DNA of 43,506 bases from a virus. Both the position numbers and the translations under genes were made by a program. Of this stretch, positions 15,488 to 22,137 are shown piece by piece (the stretch's first letter is position 1; every line of letters starts with the position of its first letter). Location: positions 1 through 43,506 of the IMG/VR virus record IMGVR_UViG_3300022707_000146; one strand, given 5' to 3'. Below the pieces are notes generated by a model. The model was not told the origin of the DNA and searched no databases. It saw nothing but the letters and a program-made list of their open reading frames with translations.

Positions 15488-15721
15488 ATGACCTCTGACT
15501 TTTTCAAAGCTGAAGACTTTGATTTTAATAATCATGATGAGGAGAGGGAGCTTTGTACTTGGGGCTCTTTCGGTAAAGATGGCACCTCAGAGTGTCACAG
15601 GTCTAAGATTAAGGACTTAAGCACTAACCATATCTATAACATCTTACGTACTCAGGAATTAAATAGTTTAACGATGATGTTATTTGTACGTGAACTTTGT
15701 TGGAGGATAGAACATGATTGA
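15488..15721 (+). CDS. Hypothetical protein
   Basis: Protein of 77 residues beginning MTSDFFKAEDFDF, acidic at first, then with Cys, His and Arg residues (ELCTWGSFGKDGTSECHRSK). I chose ATG 15488, one base after the SSB stop; the longer open frame upstream lies antiparallel in use to the SSB code and is not credible. It overlaps the next gene by 8 bases. Function unknown. Confidence 0.65.
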   Translation: MTSDFFKAEDFDFNNHDEERELCTWGSFGKDGTSECHRSKIKDLSTNHIYNILRTQELNSLTMMLFVRELCWRIEHD

Positions 15722-15998
15722 GGTGGGAATGTTCGCGACTGTTAAAGGCAGTCGCTATGTTGACTACGGGATACAAGGCGGGGACATAATGTACGTGGCA
15801 GGAGAAATGATGACTGCCATCACTGAGAAAGACCCTTACCTATATCGTAAGTTATTTGTAGCTGCCCGTGTAGTTGAGGGGCATGTACAGGCTGCTGATA
15901 AGCCTCTGTCTATGGATGGGACTAATCTAAAACCTGTCTCTAAGAATAGACAGAAGAAACTGTACGCTCAATTTGAGAAAGACTTTTCTAAGGGGTAA
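15714..15998 (+). CDS. Hypothetical protein
   Basis: Protein of 94 residues; a beta-rich start (IEVGMFATVKGSRYVDYGIQ) and a basic C-terminal helix. A TGGAGG site at about 15701 supports the ATG. It is coupled to the next gene by TAATG. Not recognised. Confidence 0.7.
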   Translation: MIEVGMFATVKGSRYVDYGIQGGDIMYVAGEMMTAITEKDPYLYRKLFVAARVVEGHVQAADKPLSMDGTNLKPVSKNRQKKLYAQFEKDFSKG

Positions 15999-16216
15999 TG
16001 ATAGTGGAATATTTATTAGTTATATACTTAATTGGTAGTACCCTTTCAGGGCTATACTGCTCCACGGAAGAGGTTAAGAGGCGCAGTGAGGGTGATTATC
16101 CCTGCCCCGTCTTTTGGTGGCTCACTGTCTTGGCTTATAGTTGGCTGGGACTAGCGCTGGTTAAATTTGTATTACCCCCTGACGTAGAAAATCCCACATG
16201 GAGGTGGAGAAAATGA
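15998..16216 (+). CDS. Small membrane protein, two spans
   Basis: Protein of 72 residues with two hydrophobic helices, about 3-21 (YLLVIYLIGSTLSGLY) and 39-58 (FWWLTVLAYSWLGLALVKF), joined by a charged loop. It overlaps the exonuclease start by ATGA. It might act at the host membrane; no family recognised. Confidence 0.65.
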   Translation: MIVEYLLVIYLIGSTLSGLYCSTEEVKRRSEGDYPCPVFWWLTVLAYSWLGLALVKFVLPPDVENPTWRWRK

Positions 16217-17169
16217 AAGCCCTCTTTGACCTTGATATTTTGTTATATGAAATCAGTGGGTTAGGTCAATACGTTGATGAAGAGACTGAGGAGACAGTTA
16301 TGAAGTCCTTCGATACTGTGGCTGAAGCCTTCGAGCAGAAGGTGAAGGAGATAGAGGGGGAGGTTTGGTCAACTGAGCCTTCCTTATTCTTTATGACCCA
16401 TAACAAGCAGCTATACAAGATTAGAGAGAAGGCTAAAGCTAAGGTACTTAAGCGTGCTAAGAAGAAGCTAGAATCTAATCCACTTGATAAGAAGGCAGCC
16501 TCTCTTGTAGAGGCTAGTCAACCTAGTAAGTACGTCCCTAACTTCAGGGACAAAGTAGCTGAAAAGAAAGTGTATAAAGGTAATCGTAAAGCTAATAGAC
16601 CATTACACTACGAGAACTTAGTGGCGTATGCCAAAGCTAACCACGAGGTTATTGAAGCTCAGGGTCTAGAGGCTGATGATTTATTGGCTGTCTATCAGGT
16701 AGCTGCTGAACCCCTAACCACTATCATTTGTTCAAGAGATAAGGATTTGAAGATTGTGCCCGGCATGCATTTCGGGTGGGCTTGCGGATTACAGAAGCAA
16801 TTTGGACCTGAACAAGTTACAGAGATTGGCTGGTTGAAGATGCCACACAAGAAACTCACTGGTGTTGGTCTTAAATTCTTCTATGCTCAGATGATAATGG
16901 GGGATGCCACGGATAACATACCTGGCCTGCCTCGTCAGGGGCCAACTAAGGCCTTTAAACTATTAGGGGAATGCAGTAGTGAGGCTGAGTTATTTGAAGC
17001 TGTTGCTGGGTCTTACAGAGAGTTTTACTACGGGGTAGGGGGGGATGCTGATTGTAAGCAATGGAGGAGAGAGATGTTAGAGCAAGCTAGATTGTTGCAT
17101 ATGGTGACAGAGCTTGATGATGAAGGGATACCTGTTATGTGGGAGATGTATGATGAACGAAATAATTAA
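16213..17169 (+). CDS. 5'-3' exonuclease (T7 gp6 / FEN-like)
   Basis: Protein of 318 residues starting MKALFDLDILLYE, whose Asp residues open the active site. Further metal ligands lie in EADD (153-156), SRDKD (174-178) and GDATDN (230-235), followed by the helix-hairpin-helix-like GLPRQGPTKAFKLLG. These are the hallmarks of 5' nucleases that remove RNA primers and degrade host DNA. The GGAGGTGGAG site at 16200-16209 selects ATG 16213; an in-frame ATG at 16198 lies in front of it. Confidence 0.9.
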   Translation: MKALFDLDILLYEISGLGQYVDEETEETVMKSFDTVAEAFEQKVKEIEGEVWSTEPSLFFMTHNKQLYKIREKAKAKVLKRAKKKLESNPLDKKAASLVEASQPSKYVPNFRDKVAEKKVYKGNRKANRPLHYENLVAYAKANHEVIEAQGLEADDLLAVYQVAAEPLTTIICSRDKDLKIVPGMHFGWACGLQKQFGPEQVTEIGWLKMPHKKLTGVGLKFFYAQMIMGDATDNIPGLPRQGPTKAFKLLGECSSEAELFEAVAGSYREFYYGVGGDADCKQWRREMLEQARLLHMVTELDDEGIPVMWEMYDERNN

Positions 17170-17254
17170 TTGGTTTTGGACTGCGCCTTGGGTAGAGGTA
17201 GTGTACGCGGTACTTATTACCGGGGTTCTATCGTATGCGATATTGGCGGACTAA
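17153..17254 (+). CDS. Single-span membrane microprotein
   Basis: Protein of 33 residues: MNEIINWFWTAPWVEVVYAV then a hydrophobic stretch ending LAD. GGGAG lies 7 bases upstream of the ATG. It overlaps the exonuclease end by 17 bases and is followed one base later by the next start. Function unknown; the evidence is the ribosome site, tight packing and hydrophobic pattern. Confidence 0.5.
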   Translation: MNEIINWFWTAPWVEVVYAVLITGVLSYAILAD

Positions 17255-17255
17255 G

Positions 17256-17477
17256 ATGAATGATATATACTATAACGACTTAAAGAATGCCAATAGTAAC
17301 CTAGCGGATCTTGGTACAGAGAGTCTATCGGAAGAATTATCTAGCCACATAACAACTCTTATATCTGAAGTTGAGTTTATGCTTGTTAGGTATGAAGAGG
17401 TGTGTGAGGAAAGGGTGGAGCTTGAGGAGGAGAGGGATACCCTATCAGCTCAACTACTGGAGATTAATGAGGTTTAA
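17256..17477 (+). CDS. Small coiled-coil protein
   Basis: Protein of 73 residues beginning MNDIYYNDLKNANSNL, acidic, with a Glu/Leu-rich C-terminal coiled coil (EERVELEEERDTLSAQLLEI). ATG 17256 follows the previous stop by one base. Not recognised. Confidence 0.65.
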   Translation: MNDIYYNDLKNANSNLADLGTESLSEELSSHITTLISEVEFMLVRYEEVCEERVELEEERDTLSAQLLEINEV

Positions 17478-17532
17478 TAAAGACACTTACTGGATACAAC
17501 TTATAGCGTATGGACGAATAGTGAGGTATTAA
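17467..17532 (+). CDS. Possible 21-residue microprotein
   Basis: ATG 17467, 4-5 bases after TGGAG, opens a 21-residue frame (MRFNKDTYWIQLIAYGRIVRY) that overlaps the preceding stop and ends exactly before the next ATG at 17533. The seamless packing suggests translation, but the length makes this uncertain; it may only serve to couple its neighbours. Confidence 0.35.
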   Translation: MRFNKDTYWIQLIAYGRIVRY

Positions 17533-17748
17533 ATGTTTTTTATATATAGCAAGGGAATTATAAATCTAAGTTTAGTAGAGTGGTTTGGTATACTTAATAC
17601 AGAAAACCAAAAAGTTCTTAGATTTGAAATGTGTTCTGGGGAGTGTACTAATATTAGGGCTAGCTTTAGTGAGCTAAAAGAGGTTATGACTCTAATTGAG
17701 TCTTGTATAGTGCATGGCAACCCATGTTGTAAGAGTCTGGAGGTATAG
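17533..17748 (+). CDS. Hypothetical protein
   Basis: Protein of 71 residues with a hydrophobic, beta-like start (MFFIYSKGIINLSLVEWFG) and four Cys in the C-terminal half. It begins directly after the stop of the preceding small frame. No family recognised. The reverse-strand frame over the same bases has no supporting signals. Confidence 0.6.
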   Translation: MFFIYSKGIINLSLVEWFGILNTENQKVLRFEMCSGECTNIRASFSELKEVMTLIESCIVHGNPCCKSLEV

Positions 17749-17752
17749 AGGG

Positions 17753-18052
17753 GTGTTGATTACTGATATCAAATTAGTAGAGAAATGGGCTGAGGAGCGT
17801 AATCTAATTGAGGGCTCTAACCCTCAAGCTCAGATGCTTAAGTTGTTAGAAGAAACTGGGGAGCTGGCTTCAGGTATTGCCAAGAATAATAGGGAGGTTA
17901 TTGTTGATAGCATTGGTGACGTGCTAATAGTGTTGACAATACTGTGCAAGCAATTAAATATTGATATGCTAGAGGCGTATCACACAGCTTACTTAGAGAT
18001 TAAAGATAGAAGTGGTAAGATGGTGAACGGCATCTTCATTAAGGGGGGTTAA
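17753..18052 (+). CDS. MazG-like nucleotide pyrophosphohydrolase
   Basis: Protein of 99 residues from GTG 17753, 9 bases after GGAGG (17739-17743). It has the MazG pattern: EETGELASGI supplies the first metal-binding acids and VDSIGDVLIVLTILCKQLNI the second set, then a helix with a terminal basic stretch. Such enzymes cleave NTPs or dNTPs to monophosphates, adjusting pools or alarmones during infection. An in-frame ATG at 17714 lies inside the preceding gene without a site. Confidence 0.83.
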   Translation: MLITDIKLVEKWAEERNLIEGSNPQAQMLKLLEETGELASGIAKNNREVIVDSIGDVLIVLTILCKQLNIDMLEAYHTAYLEIKDRSGKMVNGIFIKGG

Positions 18053-18492
18053 TGGCAGAGAAAAAAACTAGGGGTGGACCTAAGACTAGATGTTCGGGGG
18101 CTTGGACAGAGGCTAAGTTCAGGTCATTCATTAAGGGCAACCTACGTAGGTCCACAATGAAGTGGGCCCCTATTAATCAATGTAAGAGGGCAGCTAGGGT
18201 GAGGAGGGGCTTCTATCTATGTGCTGGTTGCAAAGAGGAAGTGCCCGCCTCAATGAAAGAGGAAGGCTCTAGACGTAGAAGTAATAACGTTCATGTAGAC
18301 CACATCAAACCCATCATTGACCCAGCTGTAGGTTGGACTACGTGGGATGATTGTATTGAGCGTATGTTTTGTGAGTTAGAAAACTTGCAAGTGTTGTGTA
18401 CCAAGTGCCACAAAGAAGTAACTGATGCTGAGAAGCAAATTGCCAAAGAGCGCAGAGCTGAAGAGAAACTGGAGAAGTCTATTGAAGAATAA
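18052..18492 (+). CDS. HNH endonuclease
   Basis: Protein of 146 residues. A very basic N-terminus (AEKKTRGGPKTR) is followed by a zinc-supported HNH fold: CAGC, VHVDHIKPI (catalytic His), and ENLQVLCTKCHKEVTDAEK. It differs from the HNH-AP2 protein in the polymerase and is a resident gene of the operon, placed where T7-like phages encode endonuclease I. It could resolve or nick replication intermediates or host DNA; alternatively it is mobile. Overlaps neighbours at both ends. Confidence 0.85.
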   Translation: MAEKKTRGGPKTRCSGAWTEAKFRSFIKGNLRRSTMKWAPINQCKRAARVRRGFYLCAGCKEEVPASMKEEGSRRRSNNVHVDHIKPIIDPAVGWTTWDDCIERMFCELENLQVLCTKCHKEVTDAEKQIAKERRAEEKLEKSIEE

Positions 18493-18742
18493 TAATTATA
18501 AAGGATATAGCTTATTTAACGATGTAGAGGATGCTACACTACGTACGTGGAATCGGTGTGTTGTACTAAGCAACATCAATCATAATCATGGGGAAGGGTT
18601 TGTGGAGGGATACAGTTCGGAGATGTCCAAGGTTGACAAGATACAAATGATGGCTATGCTTCATTACATCAAAGTCAAAGGGGTTGAAGTGGTACGTAAG
18701 GAAATCAACCAAGGAAAACATCCAAACTTATTGGAGGTATGA
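18482..18742 (+). CDS. Conserved-type small phage protein (TTG start)
   Basis: Protein of 86 residues starting at TTG 18482, 7 bases after GGAG (18471-18474), and overlapping the HNH stop. The opening GYSLFNDVEDATLRTWNRCV and the NINHNHG that follows recall a small protein seen often in tailed phages, whose function I do not know. The longer open frame to 18425 lies inside the HNH gene and has no site. The C-terminus is basic and helical. Confidence 0.7.
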   Translation: MKNNNYKGYSLFNDVEDATLRTWNRCVVLSNINHNHGEGFVEGYSSEMSKVDKIQMMAMLHYIKVKGVEVVRKEINQGKHPNLLEV

Positions 18743-18745
18743 TGT

Positions 18746-19009
18746 ATGGCTATATTCCTAAGTCAGTTCTTAACCATATACCTACTGGGCTTGCAGTCTT
18801 TGATGGTAAGGGACAACAATAAACTGGGAGCCTTTATTGGTTCCTTGTTAATAGGTATGTGCCAATTCTATATATACAACATAACAGGCAGCTTTAGCAT
18901 GTTGTCACTTGATTGGTTCTTGTTTATATTTGCAGGGCCAGTGGCTATAGTGTTGGCTATGGAGACACATCCACACTTAATGAAGAAACTATTTAAGGGG
19001 GGTAGATGA
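18746..19009 (+). CDS. Small membrane protein, three hydrophobic segments
   Basis: Protein of 87 residues with hydrophobic helices at about 2-20, 28-47 and 52-72 and a basic C-terminus (KKLFKGGR). GGAGG lies 8 bases before the ATG. Placement in the replication arm argues against a holin, but the shape would allow it. No family recognised. Overlaps the next gene by ATGA. Confidence 0.68.
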   Translation: MAIFLSQFLTIYLLGLQSLMVRDNNKLGAFIGSLLIGMCQFYIYNITGSFSMLSLDWFLFIFAGPVAIVLAMETHPHLMKKLFKGGR

Positions 19010-19347
19010 AAGAACAACTAGCCATGAGGTTTAATGAAGGTAAGAGTCCACTATCTATGGTATTGGAGGCTAAGCACGCATTAACGGGTTGTGCCTCGGT
19101 ACTACAGTTTGGGGCTAAAAAGTACGCTAGAGGTAACTGGCATCAGGGACTAAATCATTCTGAGATATGTGACAGTATGTTGAGGCACCTGTCAGCATAC
19201 TTATCAGGGGAGGACATAGACCTCGAGAGTGGCCTTAGGCACGTAGACCACATAATGTGTAATGCTTTATTCTTAGCCGAGGGTACAATAACACATCCAG
19301 AGCTAGATGACCGTAGTGAGGAACTTAAGAATGGAAGGGATAGTTAA
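19006..19347 (+). CDS. DUF5664-like dNTP diphosphohydrolase (MazG-related)
   Basis: Protein of 113 residues with the pattern of the DUF5664 family: [46 protein letters not shown], and [18 protein letters not shown]. Family members are annotated as dATP/dGTP diphosphohydrolases, and the acidic/His residues in the last two motifs fit a metal site. With the MazG-like gene at 17753 it forms a second nucleotide-pool enzyme in the same operon. The exact substrate is not predictable from sequence. Confidence 0.8.
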   Translation: MKEQLAMRFNEGKSPLSMVLEAKHALTGCASVLQFGAKKYARGNWHQGLNHSEICDSMLRHLSAYLSGEDIDLESGLRHVDHIMCNALFLAEGTITHPELDDRSEELKNGRDS

Positions 19348-19477
19348 TCAATTGCTTGAATGTTTAATTAGTGGGATATTCACAGCGTTATTCTTGGTAC
19401 TGGTTGCTAGGCTTAACCAGTTCCCGTTGGTACTCCTTATAACAAATCTAAAAGAGGATGAAGATGAACAATCATAA
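19331..19477 (+). CDS. Single-span membrane microprotein
   Basis: Protein of 48 residues: a short N-terminus, a hydrophobic helix ([17 protein letters not shown]), a second hydrophobic run ([10 protein letters not shown]) and an acidic tail (KEDEDEQS). GAGG lies about 9 bases before the ATG. It overlaps the preceding gene by 17 bases and the PhoH-like gene by 14. Confidence 0.55.
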   Translation: MEGIVNQLLECLISGIFTALFLVLVARLNQFPLVLLITNLKEDEDEQS

Positions 19478-20087
19478 AGCATACCATATGGCCCTTAGAG
19501 ACAAAGATCTTCTTCCCGTCATAGCGTATGGCAGTGCGGGCACTGGCAAGACATACGGAGCCTGTGAGGCAGCCGTGGAGTGGTTGAATAGGGGCAAGGG
19601 TAGTAAGGTATTGGTTATACGCCCTAATGTATCCTTTGCAGATAAGAATGGATTCTTACCGGGCACAGAGAGGGAGAAGATGGAACCTTGGATACGTCCC
19701 GTCTCTCAACACTTCGAAGGGTTTGGACTTAACCGCAGCATGCAGGAGAATCTAGAGAAGAACGGACGCCTAACATACCTACCACTTGAACACATACAGG
19801 GACTCACGTTTGATAACACGTTCATCATATTGGATGAATCCCAGAACATGACCTTCGACCACTTAAAAGGATTTCTAACTCGTATTGGTAAGTGGAGTAA
19901 GGTGGTGTTGTGTGGGGATATAGCTCAGGTTAGCCCTAAGTTTAGAGGTAGTGGTATGGCTGAGTTGATAAGAATGATTGACCACTTCGATATGCCAGTA
20001 CACACTATTGAGTTTGGTAGGGATGATATACTACGTAGTGAGACTTGTAAGCAATTCATTATAGCGTTTGAAGATTGGATAAAATAA
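19464..20087 (+). CDS. PhoH-like ATPase
   Basis: Protein of 207 residues. Walker A is GSAGTGKT near residues 22-29, Walker B FIILDESQN, and a GDIAQ motif follows, the order of PhoH-family P-loop ATPases. Phage PhoH proteins are common; their role (RNA metabolism or helicase-like) remains unclear. AGAGG 6 bases before ATG 19464 favours it over the in-frame ATG at 19458. It is followed without a gap by the next gene. Confidence 0.88.
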   Translation: MNNHKAYHMALRDKDLLPVIAYGSAGTGKTYGACEAAVEWLNRGKGSKVLVIRPNVSFADKNGFLPGTEREKMEPWIRPVSQHFEGFGLNRSMQENLEKNGRLTYLPLEHIQGLTFDNTFIILDESQNMTFDHLKGFLTRIGKWSKVVLCGDIAQVSPKFRGSGMAELIRMIDHFDMPVHTIEFGRDDILRSETCKQFIIAFEDWIK

Positions 20088-20294
20088 ATGAGTAGTTTTA
20101 AAAATTACCGTAGGGTTAATAAAGCAGAGATGAGGCCATACATTCTAGGTGAGGATTTAGCTGGGGTGGCGGTATCTGATGTAGACGCCCCTGAAGAAGA
20201 CCTCGGAATGATTGCAAGGAACCCTGAAAACCACAAAGACCAATGGTATGTAGCCAAGAAATATTTTGAGGATAACTTTGAGGAGAATAAATAA
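20088..20294 (+). CDS. Hypothetical acidic protein
   Basis: Protein of 68 residues: a basic start (KNYRRVNKAEMRPYILGEDL) then an acidic middle and the segment NPENHKDQWYVAKKYFEDNF, a style of small phage protein I have seen beside replication genes but cannot name. It abuts its neighbours on both sides. Confidence 0.7.
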   Translation: MSSFKNYRRVNKAEMRPYILGEDLAGVAVSDVDAPEEDLGMIARNPENHKDQWYVAKKYFEDNFEENK

Positions 20295-21251
20295 TTGATT
20301 AGTTTAAAACAGCAGAATTTAATATGTAAGTTTAAAGAAGAGGGGTATAACCACAGGGATATATCTCAAATGGTATTCGGTGTACGCTCCAGAGCCTCTA
20401 CAGTACACTATGTACTTAAGGATAGAGGGTTGGTACCAGACTCTTGTGAAGCACCCCCTGTGCCCACTACAGGCCCACGTATGCTAGTCTTTGATATAGA
20501 GACAGCACCTATCCTTGGTAATGCATGGGGACTGTGGCAACAGAACATTGGCCTTAGTATGATAGTGAAGGATTGGTATGTCTTATCATGGTCTGCCAAG
20601 TGGGTCGGTGAAGATGAGGTTATGTATGAGGACAAGCGTGCTAATTGGGATGATGAAAATGATTATGAATTATTAAAGTCTATTCATACCCTGCTGGATG
20701 AAGCTGATATTGTTGTTACGCAGAACGGTAAGAAGTTTGATGTTAAGAAGCTTAATGCTAGATTCATTATGAATGGTATGAAGCCGCCTAGTGCGTACAA
20801 GCACATTGATACGCTTCAGATAGCGAAACGTCACTTCGCATTCACCTCTAACAAGCTGGAGTTCATGACTGATAAGCTCTGTGTTAAATACAAAAAGCTT
20901 AAGCATGGTAAGTTCCCTGGCTTTGAGTTGTGGGCTGAATGTATGAAGGGTAATGTAGAAGCTTGGGATGAGATGGAGGAGTATAACATTCATGATGTAC
21001 TATCTCTTGAGGAGCTAGTATTTATCTTAGCCCCTTGGTCTAATCAGATTCCTAATCTAGACTTGTACTATGAGGATGATGATAATCATTGCTTCTGTGG
21101 TTGCACTGAGTGGGAACACTCAGGTTACGCTTATACTAATCTCAGTAAGTTTGATAAGTTTACCTGCACTAATTGTGGAGCAGAGAAACGGGGGCGTACT
21201 AACCTACTAACGAAGGAGAAGCGTGAGAAATTACGCATGAATGTGTTGTAA
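20295..21251 (+). CDS. RNase H-like 3'-5' exonuclease with N-terminal HTH and C-terminal zinc ribbon
   Basis: Protein of 318 residues from TTG 20295, 9 bases after an AGGAG site. Residues about 1-45 look like a helix-turn-helix (GYNHRDISQMVFGVRSRAST). The DEDD core then reads LVFDIETAP, TQNGKKFDVKKLNARF and EYNIHDVLSLEEL; the YxxxD form points to the DEDDy type. The C-terminus carries a zinc ribbon (CFCG...CTNCG) and a basic tail. It could be a DNA-bound exonuclease in repair, end processing or host DNA degradation. Confidence 0.8.
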   Translation: MISLKQQNLICKFKEEGYNHRDISQMVFGVRSRASTVHYVLKDRGLVPDSCEAPPVPTTGPRMLVFDIETAPILGNAWGLWQQNIGLSMIVKDWYVLSWSAKWVGEDEVMYEDKRANWDDENDYELLKSIHTLLDEADIVVTQNGKKFDVKKLNARFIMNGMKPPSAYKHIDTLQIAKRHFAFTSNKLEFMTDKLCVKYKKLKHGKFPGFELWAECMKGNVEAWDEMEEYNIHDVLSLEELVFILAPWSNQIPNLDLYYEDDDNHCFCGCTEWEHSGYAYTNLSKFDKFTCTNCGAEKRGRTNLLTKEKREKLRMNVL

Positions 21252-21305
21252 TCCTAAATATTTCTTTCTTTTTATATCAACTACTTATAAAATACTTTAA
21301 ATTTC

Positions 21306-21347
21306 TTGCAGTGAAAGTGCTAGAAAAAGAGTATATATGAGTATAAT
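21306..21347 (+). promoter_or_regulatory. Promoter-like block A (shared with the block at 37015-37056)
   Basis: Starts with TTGCAG at 21306, then GAAA, CTA, a 15-base identical run AAAAAGAGTATATAT and AGTATA. Over about 38 bases only some seven positions differ from the block on the opposite strand at 37056-37015. Both lie in long AT-rich non-coding gaps ahead of late-type genes. The blocks may be late promoters read by the phage sigma factor, or strong host-sigma promoters. It precedes the lipoprotein gene by about 120 bases. Confidence 0.65.
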
Positions 21348-21384
21348 ACATGACGATATGACAAGATAGTAATTAATAATAAAC

Positions 21385-21454
21385 AAGAAGAAACAAGAAA
21401 GATTAAGAACAATTATAATAACTTATTTCTTTCTTATTCTTCTTAAAGAAATAA
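21385..21454 (+). promoter_or_regulatory. Leader with two mutually exclusive hairpins
   Basis: Purine tract 21385-21401 can pair with pyrimidine tract 21429-21444 (8 + 7 bp around a small internal loop). Alternatively TTATTTCTTT (21423-21432) pairs perfectly with AAAGAAATAA (21445-21454), which ends just before the likely ribosome site. The two structures share bases 21429-21432 and loop/stem sequence, so only one can form. In such AT-rich DNA chance pairing is possible. Confidence 0.35.
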
Positions 21455-21465
21455 GAGAATATATT

Positions 21466-21723
21466 ATGAAAATATATTTAATACTATTAATAATTATTTT
21501 AATATCTGGTTGTAGTACTACTAGCGGTGAATGGATTAAAGCTAAAAATCAATATACGAATGCTGAGTCTGATGCTATCAGGGCAGCTAACAAGTATAAC
21601 CTAGAAGCTAGTCGGTATAGACAAATAACTAAGCTACTTAAAATGGAATTTCATAGATTGATGCAGCTGGACGCTGCTTACAGAAAAGCAATTAGAAATA
21701 CTAATTGTCCGGTGGAGATGTGA
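21466..21723 (+). CDS. Lipoprotein, candidate outer-membrane spanin subunit
   Basis: Protein of 85 residues. A hydrophobic signal (IYLILLIIILISGC) ends in a lipobox with Cys at residue 16, followed by STTSGEW and then a long helical, charged region. Ser at +2 predicts sorting to the outer membrane. It lies at the end of the left arm, facing the endolysin/holin/spanin-like genes across the terminator, so an o-spanin role is plausible. It is less Pro-rich than classic Rz1, so another surface or superinfection role cannot be excluded. Confidence 0.75.
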   Translation: MKIYLILLIIILISGCSTTSGEWIKAKNQYTNAESDAIRAANKYNLEASRYRQITKLLKMEFHRLMQLDAAYRKAIRNTNCPVEM

Positions 21724-21724
21724 T

Positions 21725-21826
21725 ATGTTTATTAAGTTTGATGTTTGGCCTTTCAACCATGCGGTTGGTGAGGGTATAGGTGGATGGGATATTTACAGTG
21801 AAGAGTATTGGGGATGGTGGTCATGA
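21725..21826 (+). CDS. Tryptophan-rich microprotein
   Basis: Protein of 33 residues with five Trp and several Gly (ending YWGWWS), starting one base after the lipoprotein stop. No membrane helix. Its stop overlaps the next ATG (ATGA at 21823). Real by packing; no family recognised, function unknown. Confidence 0.5.
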   Translation: MFIKFDVWPFNHAVGEGIGGWDIYSEEYWGWWS

Positions 21827-21948
21827 AGTGGTCTCAAGATGCTGGTACAATTATTCTATGCCTAGGTCTAGCTGGTTTATCCTTATACTTTAATTCCGTC
21901 TTATGTGGTTTAGGGGCCTTCGTAGCTTTTATAAGTTTATTAGATTAA
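21823..21948 (+). CDS. Membrane microprotein, last gene of the left arm
   Basis: Protein of 41 residues with one long or two short hydrophobic segments (IILCLGLAGLSLYF and LCGLGAFVAFISLL). Coupled by ATGA to the preceding microprotein. It ends 9 bases before the shared terminator hairpin. Could be a lysis accessory or membrane toxin; this is inference. Confidence 0.52.
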   Translation: MKWSQDAGTIILCLGLAGLSLYFNSVLCGLGAFVAFISLLD

Positions 21949-21957
21949 TAACAATAA

Positions 21958-21993
21958 AAAGGGAGGCCAAGCTATTAAGCTTGGCCTCCCTTT
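21958..21993. terminator. Bidirectional intrinsic terminator between convergent arms
   Basis: Perfect 16-bp inverted repeat (21958-21973 with 21978-21993) and a 4-base ATTA loop; GGGAGGCCAAGC forms the core. A T-rich tract follows on the + strand, and the A-run before it gives a T tract on the - strand. It therefore can stop transcripts from both the left arm (ending 21948) and the right arm (ending 22009). Confidence 0.93.
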
Positions 21994-22008
21994 CTTTTTG
22001 CGTTTAAC

Positions 22009-22137
22009 CTACCGCTTCTTGTCACCCCTCTTTTTCTTCTTAACAGGCTTAACTACTTTCTTCTTAATAGCACCCTTCTTAACTACCTTCTTCTTGGTAG
22101 CTCTACTAATCTTATCTTTCTTAACGTCTCTAGCCAT
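22009..22137 (-). CDS. 42-residue lysine-rich basic protein
   Basis: Starts at ATG 22137, overlapping the upstream stop by 8 bases. 18 Lys and 4 Arg in 42 residues, with near repeats (KKKVVKKGAIKKKVVKPVKK). This composition resembles bacterial histone H1-like tails and could bind DNA, RNA or membranes. It is the last gene of the late arm, just before the terminator. Being translated late and so basic, it may be a DNA-condensing or packaged protein, or a lysis helper; none of these is shown. Confidence 0.68.
   Translation of the reverse strand: MARDVKKDKISRATKKKVVKKGAIKKKVVKPVKKKKRGDKKR

Noticed and set aside
21414-21419. TATAAT hexamer as a -10 box before the lipoprotein
   Set aside because: No acceptable -35 at 16-18 bases upstream; in such AT-rich sequence the hexamer is expected by chance.
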